From: Streptomyces sp. CG 926
Lineage (GTDB): Bacteria; Actinomycetota; Actinomycetes; Streptomycetales; Streptomycetaceae
Direction: 5' to 3'
NCBI RefSeq assembly: GCF_003148825.1
Contig: NZ_QGGZ01000011.1
Span: 1 to 64,000 of the forward strand
DNA: 64,000 bases
Shown here piece after piece: positions 44,148 through 52,399 of the stretch. The position numbers and the translations under genes were made by a program. Each line of letters starts with the position of its first letter. Position 1 is the stretch's first letter. A model generated the notes under the pieces. The model saw nothing but the letters and a program-made list of their open reading frames with translations. It ran no database searches and had not been told where the DNA came from.

Positions 44148-44440
44148 GGGAGTCCTCCTCATCCGTCGGTCGCGGGGGTGGCGACCAGGGGTCCCCTTCA
44201 GGATAGGCGGGGAATCGCCCCCGTGACACCCGCCCTCTGCGCAGTGTTCCAAAAGGACACAACCCAGAAATGACGCAGCCGGTGAAAGCGCTGCGTGAAA
44301 ACCGTACCGCCGCGGGGGCGGTCACTGAGGCCCTTATTCCCCAATGGTCCGTCCACCATGCCGGTCTTGCACCTGATCATACGGGGCCGACCGGCGGATC
44401 GGAGGGTGTGTGGCCGACTCCGCCCGCGGAAGGTCGCAGT

Positions 44441-45199
44441 TCAGGCCCGCTTCTCGCCCAGGACGTGCAGCTGGGTGGCGACCGCGTGGAAGGCGGGCAG
44501 CTCGGCCGCGGCCTCCTCCAGACGCAGCAGCGCCTCCACGGCGCCGGGCTCGGTGTCCACCAGGACCCCGGGCACGAGGTCGGCGAAGATCCGCACGCCG
44601 TGCACCGCGCCGACCTCGAGGCCGGCCCCGCCGACCAGCTCGGAGAGCTGCTCGGCGGTGAAGCGGCGCGGTACCGGGTCGCCGGAGCCCCAGCGGCCGG
44701 CCGGGTCCGTCAGGGCGGTACGGGCCTCCGTGAAGTGCCCGGCCAGCGCGCGGGCCAGCACGGCCCCACCGAGGCCGGCGGCCAGCAGGCTGAGCGTGCC
44801 GTCGGTGCGCAGCGCGGCCACCGTGTTGGCCACGCCCTCCGCGGGGTCGTCCACGTACTCCAGCACGCCGTGGCAGAGCACCACGTCGTAGGCGTCCCGC
44901 TCGACGACGTCCAACAGGCCCTGGGCGTCGCCCTGGACTCCGCGCACGAGATCGGCGACACCGGCCTCGGCCACTCGGCGCTCCAGCCCGAACAGTGCGT
45001 TCGGGCTGGGGTCGACCACGGTGACCCGGTGGCCCAGGCGGGCCACCGGCACGGCGAACTTGCCGGTGCCGCCACCGGTGTCGAGCACGTCCAGCACATC
45101 CCGCCCGGTCGCCTTCACCCGGCGGTCGAGTGCCTCCTTGAGGACCTCCCACACCACGGCGGTGCGGAGGGAGGCACGGGGGCGGGAAGTGTCCGACAC
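44441..45199 (-). CDS. SAM-dependent methyltransferase
   Basis: A 252-residue class I methyltransferase. The SAM-binding motif is VLDVLDTGGGTGKFAVPVAR, followed by VTVVDPSPNAL and DAYDVVLCHGVLEYVDDP. The C-terminal half is helical and lacks metal motifs; the substrate is unknown, although similarity to CmoA/SmtA-type enzymes is plausible. The start is GTG at 45199. The HEPN gene lies 73 nt upstream on the same strand. Confidence 0.88.
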   Translation of the reverse strand: MSDTSRPRASLRTAVVWEVLKEALDRRVKATGRDVLDVLDTGGGTGKFAVPVARLGHRVTVVDPSPNALFGLERRVAEAGVADLVRGVQGDAQGLLDVVERDAYDVVLCHGVLEYVDDPAEGVANTVAALRTDGTLSLLAAGLGGAVLARALAGHFTEARTALTDPAGRWGSGDPVPRRFTAEQLSELVGGAGLEVGAVHGVRIFADLVPGVLVDTEPGAVEALLRLEEAAAELPAFHAVATQLHVLGEKRA

Positions 45200-45272
45200 G
45201 GCTGATGGCTCCTCGGCGCGGTAAAGGGTGAGCGGTCCTGGCCCACCCTATTGCCTTCCGCCGCCGGGCAGC

Positions 45273-45767
45273 TCATCCCGCGTCCGGATGCTCCGGACGT
45301 GGTGCGGGCAGGGTCTGTCCGAGGGGTTGGGGTGGTGTCCGGACGGTGAGCATCCGTTCCACCAGGCGAAGGAACATCGAGGCCGCCCGCACCAGATCGT
45401 CCGCGTCCCGGGGGCTCGCCGCGTCCGCTATCCCCGCCTCGGCCCTGGCCCGGCGGGCGGCTCCGGAGGCGAAGAGCGCGCTCCACTCGGTCAGCTCCGG
45501 GGCCATCTCCGGCAGCACCTCCCACGCGCTGCGGATCCGGGGCCGCCGCCGCGGGCTCACCGGCTCGGGCCGGGCACGCGCGGCGAGCACGGCCGCGGCG
45601 GTGCGCAGTGCGGCGAGGTGGGCGGTGGCGTAGCGCTCGTTGGGGCGGGTCAGCCGGGCGGCCTCGGCCAGGCCGCTGTGGGCCTTGGCCAGCAGGTCGA
45701 GGGCGGCCGGTGGAGCCGTCGACCTGCGCAGGACGGGGTGGACAGGGGACGGGGACGGTGTGGCCAT
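45273..45767 (-). CDS. SAV_6107-type HEPN domain protein
   Basis: A 164-residue helical protein resembling the SAV_6107-type HEPN family. The helix LTRPNERYATAHLAALRTAA contains RYATAH, an R-x4-H motif of the kind that forms the catalytic core of HEPN RNases. No nucleotidyltransferase (MNT) antitoxin is next to it. The neighbour on the same strand is a methyltransferase. Whether it cleaves RNA is inference; the family is widely retained in streptomycetes and may be a housekeeping protein. The start is ATG at 45767. Confidence 0.75.
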   Translation of the reverse strand: MATPSPSPVHPVLRRSTAPPAALDLLAKAHSGLAEAARLTRPNERYATAHLAALRTAAAVLAARARPEPVSPRRRPRIRSAWEVLPEMAPELTEWSALFASGAARRARAEAGIADAASPRDADDLVRAASMFLRLVERMLTVRTPPQPLGQTLPAPRPEHPDAG

Positions 45768-45900
45768 GACGAACCTCCTGTCGATGCGTTGCCCCCATCG
45801 TGACGGGCCCCACTGACAATTGCGCTGACCTGGGCTTTTACGGTCACGAACCGGGCAACTGCCCCCTCCTGCGCACCTGGTGCGAAGAAGGATGCTAGTT

Positions 45901-45924
45901 TTTGAACTGACCGGTCAGTTCAAA
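45901..45924. promoter_or_regulatory. Perfect 24-bp palindrome, TetR-type operator
   Basis: TTTGAACTGACC followed by its exact reverse complement gives a 24-bp perfect palindrome 13 nt upstream of the ATPase gene. Its form (ACTGACCGGTCAGT core) is typical for operators of TetR-family regulators, and the TetR gene is at the end of the same unit (48932), so self-regulation of the three-gene cluster is likely. Confidence 0.85.
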
Positions 45925-45937
45925 GAAGGGGGACGGC

Positions 45938-46834
45938 GTGGACAGCCCGCACGGCGCGGCCGTCAAGGCCGAGGACTTCGGACTCGAGGGCCCGCGCGGC
46001 TGGGCCTTCCGGGGAGTCGGCATCGACGCGGCCCCAGGCTCGCTCATCGCGGTCGAAGGCCCCTCCGGCAGTGGCCGTACCTGCCTGCTCCTTGCCCTCA
46101 CCGGGCGGATGAAACCCACCCAGGGGCACGCCGAGGTCGGCGGCCACCGGCTGCCGAAGCGGATGACGGCGGTTCGCCGGATTGCCGCACTCGGCCCCGT
46201 CTCCGGGGTCAACGAACTCGACCAGGCCCTCACCGTCGCGGAACAGCTGCGCGAGGGCGCCCTGCTCCAGCGCCACTACGGCGCCCCGGTCCGCGCCATG
46301 TTCCGGCCCCGCGCCGAGCGTCGCGCCGCCGCCGAGGCGCGGATCGCCTCCGCCCTGGAGGCCGCCGGCCTGGACCTCGCCGCGCTGCCCAAGGGCGGCC
46401 GGACCTCCGTACGGGACCTGGAACGCCTGGAGTCCGTACGGCTGTCCGTCGCCATCGCGCTGCTGGGCTCCCCGGGACTGCTGGCCCTCGACGACCTCGA
46501 CCTGAAGCTGTCGGACACCGAACGCGCCGAGGCCTGGGACCTGCTCCGCTCGGTCGCCGCCCGCGGGATCACCGTCCTCGCGGTGTGCAGCGAGGCCCCC
46601 GCCGACGCGGTCGTCCTGCGGACCTCCCCCAAGGAGCCGGACGCGGCGGACGGCTCCGGGAACGACACGAAGACCGACTCCGAGACCGACTCCGAAACCG
46701 ACACGGCGACCGACTCCGAGACCGACTCCGAAACCGACTCGGCGGCCGACACGGCGACCGACTCCGAGACCGACTCCGAGAACGACGACACGAAGGGGGC
46801 GGACGATGCGCTCGCCGAAGCTGGCCGCGCTTGA
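45938..46834 (+). CDS. ABC-like ATPase with atypical motifs
   Basis: A 298-residue P-loop protein. The ABC fold is recognisable from GPSGSGRTCLLLALTG, where the Walker A lysine is replaced by arginine, and LLALDDLDLKLSD as Walker B. The usual signature LSGGQ is replaced by RDLERLESVRLSVA, so ATP hydrolysis may be weak or absent. The tail (residues about 235-285) is a run of Asp/Ser/Glu/Thr repeats of the type TDSETDSETD. It overlaps the YhgE-Pip gene by 29 nt and so is probably coupled with it. Start is GTG at 45938 after AAGAAGGGGGA. Confidence 0.85.
   Translation: MDSPHGAAVKAEDFGLEGPRGWAFRGVGIDAAPGSLIAVEGPSGSGRTCLLLALTGRMKPTQGHAEVGGHRLPKRMTAVRRIAALGPVSGVNELDQALTVAEQLREGALLQRHYGAPVRAMFRPRAERRAAAEARIASALEAAGLDLAALPKGGRTSVRDLERLESVRLSVAIALLGSPGLLALDDLDLKLSDTERAEAWDLLRSVAARGITVLAVCSEAPADAVVLRTSPKEPDAADGSGNDTKTDSETDSETDTATDSETDSETDSAADTATDSETDSENDDTKGADDALAEAGRA
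46673..46782. repeat. Internal coding repeat, Thr-Asp-Ser-Glu units
   Basis: GACTCCGAGACC and GACTCCGAAACC units recur in tandem, interrupted twice by GACACGGCGACC-type units. They encode the acidic TDSETDSET tail of the ATPase gene. The near-identity of codons shows recent expansion, so copy number may vary between strains. Confidence 0.8.
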
Positions 46835-48902
46835 GCTCAAGCGGTTCGGGCGGGGGAAGCTGCCCCGGGCCGCTCTCGTCGCGCTGCTCCTGCTGCCGCT
46901 GCTCTACGGAGCCCTGTACCTGTGGTCCTTCTGGGACCCGTACAGCCGCCTCGACAAGGTGCCCGTCGCCATCGTCAACGCCGACAAGGGCGCGACCGTC
47001 GGCGGTGAGCACTTCGACGCCGGCGCCGAGATAGCCAAGAAGCTGCACAGCAGCAAGAAGTCCTTCGAGTGGCACGACGCGAGCGCGAAGGAGGCGGCCG
47101 AGGGCCTGGAGAACGGTACCTACTACCTGACCCTGACCATGCCCGCCGACTTCAGCGCGAAGATCGCCTCCAGCTCGGGGGAGGACCCCACCACCGGGGC
47201 CCTCCAGGTCCGCACGAACGACGCCAACAACTACATCGTCGGCTCGATCTCGCGTTCCGTCTTCGCCGAGGTCCGCTCCGCGGCGTCCACCAACGCCTCC
47301 CGGAAGTTCCTCGACAAGATCTTCGTCAACTTCTCCGACCTGCACGACAAGACCGCCGAGGCGGCCGACGGCGCCGACCAGCTCAAGGACGGCGCGGGCA
47401 AGGCCCAGGAAGGCGCCAAGGAACTCGCCGACGGCCTCGACACGGCACAGGAGAAGTCCGGCGAGCTCAACAGCGGTCTGCAGAAGCTGAACACGGCCGC
47501 GGGCAAGCTGGAGACCGGCTCCAAGGACGTCGCGGACGGTACCCAGGCGCTGGCCGACAAGGTCAACGGGGCCGCGGACAAGGCCCGCCCCTTCGTCAAG
47601 GACCCCAAGAACCTGGCGGACACCGCCGAGCTCGTCGCCGACAGCGCGAAGGTGGTCAACAACCACCTCGGCACCTTCGCCGAGAAGGCCCCGGCCGCGG
47701 CCGCCGCCGCCAAGAAGGCCTCGGCCGGCGCGGACGCCTACTACACCAAGCACTGCGTCACCCCCGGCGGCGAACCGCACCTGGCCTCCTGCCCCGACCT
47801 GAAGAAGGTCAAGGACAGCGCGGCCGAGGCCGCCGAGCTCAGCGGGGACGTCAGCGTCCTGGTCAAGAACGCGAACGGGGACGTCGCCACGCTCCGCACC
47901 CAGCTCACCGACCTGGAGAAGAAGGCCCGCGAGCTCGTCGTCAAGGCGCCCCAGCTCGCGGGTGACCTCGACGCGGCCGTCGCCAAGGTCAACGCCCTCA
48001 ACAGCGGAGCCCACAAGGTGTCCGCCGGCATGGCCCAGCTGCACACCGGCCTCGGTACCGTCACCACCGGCTCCGGCGCCCTCACCGAAGGCGTCGGCAA
48101 GCTCGGCGACGGCGCCCACCGCCTCGACGGCGGCATGTACAAGCTCGTCGACGGCACCGGCGAACTCGCCGGCGGCCTGCACGACGGCGCCGGCAAGATC
48201 CCCGACTACGACCAGCAGCAGCGCGACGCGCGCACCCAGGTCATGGCCGACCCGGTCCAGCTCGCCAACCAGTCCCTGCACAAGGCGCCCAACTACGGCA
48301 CCGGCTTCGCCCCCTACTTCATCCCGCTCTCCCTCTGGGTCGGCGCGATGGTCGCCTACATGCTGATCGCCCCGCTGAACCGGCGGGCCCTGGCCGCGGG
48401 CGCCTCACCCTGGCGGGTCGCCCTCGCCGGCTGGCTGCCCGTGGCGGGCCTCGGCACGGCACAGGTGGCCCTGCTGATGTCCGTACTGCACTGGGCGCCC
48501 GGCCTCGGCCTGAAAATGGCCCACCCGGCCCTGACCATCGCCTTCCTGATGCTGGTCACCTGCTGCTTCGCGGCGATCGTCCAGTGGCTCAACGCCAAGT
48601 TCGGCGCCGCCGGCCGCATCCTGGTGCTGGCCGTCCTGATGCTCCAACTGACCTCGGCGGGCGGCACCTACCCCGTCCAGACCAGCCCGGACTTCTTCAA
48701 CTGGATCCACCCGTACCTGCCGATGTCGTACATCGTCGAGAGCCTGCGCCGCCTCATCACCGGCGGCGACCTCGGCCCGGTCTGGCACGGAAGCGTGGTC
48801 CTGCTGGCCTTCACCGCGGGCGCCTTGGCCCTCACCGCGCTCGCCGCCCGCGGCAAGCAGGTGTGGACCATGGACCGACTGCACCCGGAACTGAGCCTGT
48901 AG
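46806..48902 (+). CDS. YhgE/Pip family membrane protein
   Basis: A 698-residue membrane protein. It has one N-terminal membrane helix (LVALLLLPLLYGALYLWSF), an extracytoplasmic region of about 480 residues with YhgE motifs (VPVAIVNADKG, GTYYLTLTMPADFS) and repeated GADQLKDGAGKAQEGAKELADGL-like heptads, then five or six C-terminal helices as in ABC-2 permeases. Relatives include the phage infection protein Pip and MmpL-associated permeases, and they are thought to export lipids or hydrophobic compounds. Start ATG at 46806 overlaps the ATPase gene by 29 nt, suggesting that the ATPase drives it. Confidence 0.92.
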   Translation: MRSPKLAALELKRFGRGKLPRAALVALLLLPLLYGALYLWSFWDPYSRLDKVPVAIVNADKGATVGGEHFDAGAEIAKKLHSSKKSFEWHDASAKEAAEGLENGTYYLTLTMPADFSAKIASSSGEDPTTGALQVRTNDANNYIVGSISRSVFAEVRSAASTNASRKFLDKIFVNFSDLHDKTAEAADGADQLKDGAGKAQEGAKELADGLDTAQEKSGELNSGLQKLNTAAGKLETGSKDVADGTQALADKVNGAADKARPFVKDPKNLADTAELVADSAKVVNNHLGTFAEKAPAAAAAAKKASAGADAYYTKHCVTPGGEPHLASCPDLKKVKDSAAEAAELSGDVSVLVKNANGDVATLRTQLTDLEKKARELVVKAPQLAGDLDAAVAKVNALNSGAHKVSAGMAQLHTGLGTVTTGSGALTEGVGKLGDGAHRLDGGMYKLVDGTGELAGGLHDGAGKIPDYDQQQRDARTQVMADPVQLANQSLHKAPNYGTGFAPYFIPLSLWVGAMVAYMLIAPLNRRALAAGASPWRVALAGWLPVAGLGTAQVALLMSVLHWAPGLGLKMAHPALTIAFLMLVTCCFAAIVQWLNAKFGAAGRILVLAVLMLQLTSAGGTYPVQTSPDFFNWIHPYLPMSYIVESLRRLITGGDLGPVWHGSVVLLAFTAGALALTALAARGKQVWTMDRLHPELSL

Positions 48903-48931
48903 GGACGTGTTGACCTGTGACAATCAGCGCC

Positions 48932-49564
48932 ATGGAAAGCAGCAGCACCGGTACGGGTACCGGCGGGGGCCGTCGTGCGATCACCCGGCAGAAGCTCTAC
49001 GAGGCGGCCGTCACCCTGATCGCCGAGCAGGGCTTCTCCGCGACCACGGTCGATGAGATCGCCGAGCGGGCGGGCGTCGCGAAGGGCACCGTCTACTACA
49101 ACTTCGCGAGCAAGAACGAGCTCTTCGAGGAGCTGCTGCGGCACGGCGTCGGCCTGCTGACGGTCTCCCTGCGGACGGCGGCCGAGGAGACGGAGGCCCG
49201 CGGCGGCAGCCGGGTCGAGGCGCTCGACGCGATGATCCGGGCGGGGCTCGTCTTCATCGACCGGTACCCGGCCTTCACCCAGCTGTACGTCGCCGAGCTG
49301 TGGCGCACCAACCGCGCGTGGCAGTCCACGCTCATGGTGGTCCGGCAGGAAGCGGTGGCCGTCGTGGAGAAGGTGCTGCGCGAGGGCGTGGAACGCGGTG
49401 AGCTGAGCGCCGAGATCGATGTGCCGCTCACGGCGGCCGCGATGGTCGGGATGGTGCTGGTGGCTGCGCTGGACTGGCAGTCCTTCCAGAGCGAGCGGTC
49501 CCTGGACGACGTGCACTCGGCGCTGTCGCTGCTGCTGCGGGGTCGGGTCAGCGGCAACCGCTGA
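48932..49564 (+). CDS. TetR family transcriptional regulator
   Basis: A 210-residue repressor. The helix-turn-helix is ITRQKLYEAAVTLIAEQGFSATTVDEIAERAGVAKGTVYYNF (first 60 residues), followed by a ligand-binding helical domain with no cysteine sensor. The ATG at 48932 is used; a GTG at 48917 is possible. It lies 29 nt after the YhgE-Pip gene and is likely to bind the 24-bp palindrome at 45901 and control its own operon. Confidence 0.92.
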   Translation: MESSSTGTGTGGGRRAITRQKLYEAAVTLIAEQGFSATTVDEIAERAGVAKGTVYYNFASKNELFEELLRHGVGLLTVSLRTAAEETEARGGSRVEALDAMIRAGLVFIDRYPAFTQLYVAELWRTNRAWQSTLMVVRQEAVAVVEKVLREGVERGELSAEIDVPLTAAAMVGMVLVAALDWQSFQSERSLDDVHSALSLLLRGRVSGNR

Positions 49565-49978
49565 ACCCCCCGGTCGGCGGTGCCGCGCGGGCGCGCCGGC
49601 CCGTAGAACTGGTGGCACCGGCCGCGGCGGCTGAGTATCCGTACCTAGGCGCGGATATGAGTACGTGCGCGGATGGGCTCCCACCTGCGCGAACGCCAGA
49701 CTGGGAGCAACGGACAGGAGACCCGGTCCGCACCGCCGACACGGGGCTGCGGAGCGGACCGGGTGCCTCCTGCCGTGACCGGGGCGGGGGAACGACGGGG
49801 GATCGGCGACCCGGTGCAGCGGTACGTGGAACGGCGGGGCTCGGGGGGATCGAGCCTCGCCGTTTCGCGTCCGCGGGTTCGGCGGTTCCTCGTGGTGGCC
49901 CGCGCCGCCGTTGCCGGGGCTCCGCCCCGGACCCCGCGCCTCGAACGCCGGCGGGGCTGGGGGAGGCGGCGGGGCGGC
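49565..49978. other. Intergenic region with dispersed palindrome
   Basis: No gene found in these 414 bases. A GCCGGCG palindrome is at 49912-49960 in reverse orientation (CCGCGCCTCGAACGCCGGCG preceded by GGGGCTCCGCCCC) and lies at the end of the minus-strand transglutaminase operon, convergent with the TetR gene. Confidence 0.6.
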
Positions 49979-52399
49979 TCAGTCGCCGGTGGGGCCGGCT
50001 TTCAGGAGCCTCGACCGGAGGGTCGTCAGGTACGCCGAGACCGCGGTGGCCACGGCCGTACGGCGGGCCGTGAGGGCCCAGGAGACGCGGGCCGCCGAGC
50101 GGGGCAGCAGCAGGGCGCGTAGCCGGGGCAGGCGGTCCGCGGACTCCAGCAGGCCCGTGCGGGCCAGCAGTACGTCGTCCGCCAGTTCCGGATACGAGAC
50201 CTCCGCGCCCGGGGGCGCGTACAGGGCCCGTTCCACCGCGCCGGCGACCCGGTGCACGGCCGCCGCGGACTCCGCGTCCAGGCGGCCCAGATCCACGATC
50301 CGGCTCGCCGCCCGGCGTGGGGACAGCGCCTCGTCCGGGAGCACACCCGCGTCCCAGGCAGTGTCGCCCAGTTCCCGCCAGGCCGTCAGAACCTCTCCGG
50401 TCGCCAGGCGCCGGGCCCGCAGGCGGGTCCGCCACAGCAGCGGGAGCAGGGGCAGGCCCAGTACCGCCACCGCGAGCGCCGCCCAGCCCAGGAACGTCGT
50501 CACCGACGGCCCGCCACCGCCGCCCGTGTCCGGCGCGGCCGCGGCCGTGCCGCACTCGCCGATCTTCTTCAGGTTCGGCGGGCACTCGGGGGTCGCCGTG
50601 GGCCCCGTCGAGGGCTGCGCCGCGCTCTGCGAGGGCAGCGGCGCCGGAGCGGACGGCTGGGCGGCCGGGGTCTGTGCCCGGGAGTACTCCGGGATGTTGA
50701 TGCCGGAGCGCGGCGTCGGCTCGAAGCGGGTCCAGCCCACGCCCTCGAAGTAGAGCTCGGGCCAGGCGTGCGCGTCGCGCATCGACACGTTCACATTGCC
50801 GTCCGACTGCTTCTCGCCGGGCGTGAAGCCCACCGCGACCCGGGCCGGGATGCCCAGGGAGCGGGACATCGCCGCCATCGAGAAGGCGAAGTGGACGCAG
50901 AAGCCCTCCTTGTCGGCGAGGAACCGGGCGACCGCTTGCGGACCCGTGCCCGAGGCGGTCTTCGTGTTGTAGCGGAACCCGCCGTTCACGGCGAAGTAGT
51001 CCTGCAGCTTCACGGCCCGCGTGTAGTCGTCCTTCGACCCCTGCGTCACCTGGCGGGCCGTCTCGGCGACCACGGCCGGCAGGTTGTCGGGGAGCTTGGT
51101 GTACTCCTGCTGGACCGCCGGGTCGGGCTCCGGGGCGTTCTGCAGCTGCTGGGCCGTCGGCTTCAGCAGCAGGCTGCGCACCGTGTACTCGGCGCCTTGG
51201 ACGTTCTGGAACTTGTCCCGGCCCAGCTGGTCGCCGACCAGGGTCCGGCCCGCCGGCTCGAACCGCCACTTGCCACCGATGTCCACCGACGTCGCCGGGT
51301 ACGGCATGGGGAGGTAGCGCTGGGTGTAGTAGTCCGCCGCCGAGACGCTGGTGGTGACCTCGACCGCGGAACGGCTGACGGGGGCACGGAGACCCGGCGG
51401 GTCCGGCAGCTTCTCCGGCACGTCCACCAGGGCCCGCCCGGAGGCCTCCCACTTGACGCCGTTGAACTCGTCCAGGGCCAGGATCCGCAGGTACTGCTCG
51501 GCCTGCTGCGGGCTGTTCGTCCGGTACTTCAGGATCACGCGGTTGTCCTGCGCGTTGAGGTTGCTCTGCAGGGAGACCAGCGGGTTGACCGCCGAGATCG
51601 TCCCGCCCACGCCGCCGCCGCTCTCGTCGGAGTCCTGCGTGCCGCCCAGCAGACCGCCGCCGAGCGACGGGAGCACGGCCGGCACCACCAGCGCCAGGCC
51701 CAGGGTCACCGCGCCGATCCGCCGCCCGAACTTCACGGGAGCCGTCGCCTGACCGCCCGCCCCGTTGGCGAGGCCGGAGTCGGCGGCGCCCCGGCGCGGG
51801 GCCGCGCCGAAGACCCGGCCCCACTGGGCGAGCCGGTCGCGCCCCTCGGACAGCAGCAGCATCAGGTAGCCGCAGCCCGCGAGCAGGAAGGAGAACCAGG
51901 AGGCGCCCCCGCCGCCCGCCAGACCCGAGGCCACCGAGTACAGCGCCAGCAGCGGCAGCCCGGCCGCGGCGGCCGTGCGCAGGGTCACCGCCAGCGTGTC
52001 CACCAGCAGCCCGATCAGCAGCACGCCGGACACCAGCAGCAGCTTGATGCCGTCCGTCAGCGGAGCCGGGATGGCGAACTCGCCCACGTCCCGCAGGCCC
52101 TGCCCGAACAGCGCGCCGAAGTCCGTCACCAGGTACGCCAGCGGCCCGTCCCCGTGGGACTCGCCCTTGCCGGCGTAGAGGAACGCGAGCAGCAAGAGCG
52201 ACACCAGCGCCTGCGCGGCCACGGTCAGCGCCCGGGCCAGCGGCACCCGCCGCGCCCCGGCGCCCACCGCGCTCTGCACGGCGAGCAGCAGCGCAGCCTG
52301 GAGCAGCCAGGCCTGCGAGTCCACCAGTGCGTTCAGCGACCACGAGGTGAGCAGTGTCGCCAGTGCCGCGAACAGCGTCAGTTTCGCCCGCCCGCTCAT
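49979..52399 (-). CDS. Transglutaminase-like membrane protein (TgpA family)
   Basis: An 806-residue protein with about six N-terminal membrane helices (first 210 residues), an extracytoplasmic transglutaminase core and a C-terminal helix plus cytoplasmic DUF4129-type domain. The catalytic Cys is in KEGFCVHFAFSMAAMSRSLG, His in DAHAWPELYFEG, and the acidic residue follows in WTRFEPTP. It may cross-link or hydrolyse extracytoplasmic protein substrates. The ATG at 52399 overlaps the DUF58 stop by 4 nt. It is last in the MoxR-DUF58-TgpA operon. Confidence 0.92.
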   Translation of the reverse strand: MSGRAKLTLFAALATLLTSWSLNALVDSQAWLLQAALLLAVQSAVGAGARRVPLARALTVAAQALVSLLLLAFLYAGKGESHGDGPLAYLVTDFGALFGQGLRDVGEFAIPAPLTDGIKLLLVSGVLLIGLLVDTLAVTLRTAAAAGLPLLALYSVASGLAGGGGASWFSFLLAGCGYLMLLLSEGRDRLAQWGRVFGAAPRRGAADSGLANGAGGQATAPVKFGRRIGAVTLGLALVVPAVLPSLGGGLLGGTQDSDESGGGVGGTISAVNPLVSLQSNLNAQDNRVILKYRTNSPQQAEQYLRILALDEFNGVKWEASGRALVDVPEKLPDPPGLRAPVSRSAVEVTTSVSAADYYTQRYLPMPYPATSVDIGGKWRFEPAGRTLVGDQLGRDKFQNVQGAEYTVRSLLLKPTAQQLQNAPEPDPAVQQEYTKLPDNLPAVVAETARQVTQGSKDDYTRAVKLQDYFAVNGGFRYNTKTASGTGPQAVARFLADKEGFCVHFAFSMAAMSRSLGIPARVAVGFTPGEKQSDGNVNVSMRDAHAWPELYFEGVGWTRFEPTPRSGINIPEYSRAQTPAAQPSAPAPLPSQSAAQPSTGPTATPECPPNLKKIGECGTAAAAPDTGGGGGPSVTTFLGWAALAVAVLGLPLLPLLWRTRLRARRLATGEVLTAWRELGDTAWDAGVLPDEALSPRRAASRIVDLGRLDAESAAAVHRVAGAVERALYAPPGAEVSYPELADDVLLARTGLLESADRLPRLRALLLPRSAARVSWALTARRTAVATAVSAYLTTLRSRLLKAGPTGD

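Noticed and set aside
44148..44440. Gene or RNA in the gap before the DUF3040 gene
   Set aside because: No start with ribosome site, no motif and no hairpin worth reporting.
46569..48281. Minus-strand frame antisense to the YhgE-Pip gene
   Set aside because: Consists of Val/Gly/Asp-rich repeats typical of antisense to the coiled-coil region.
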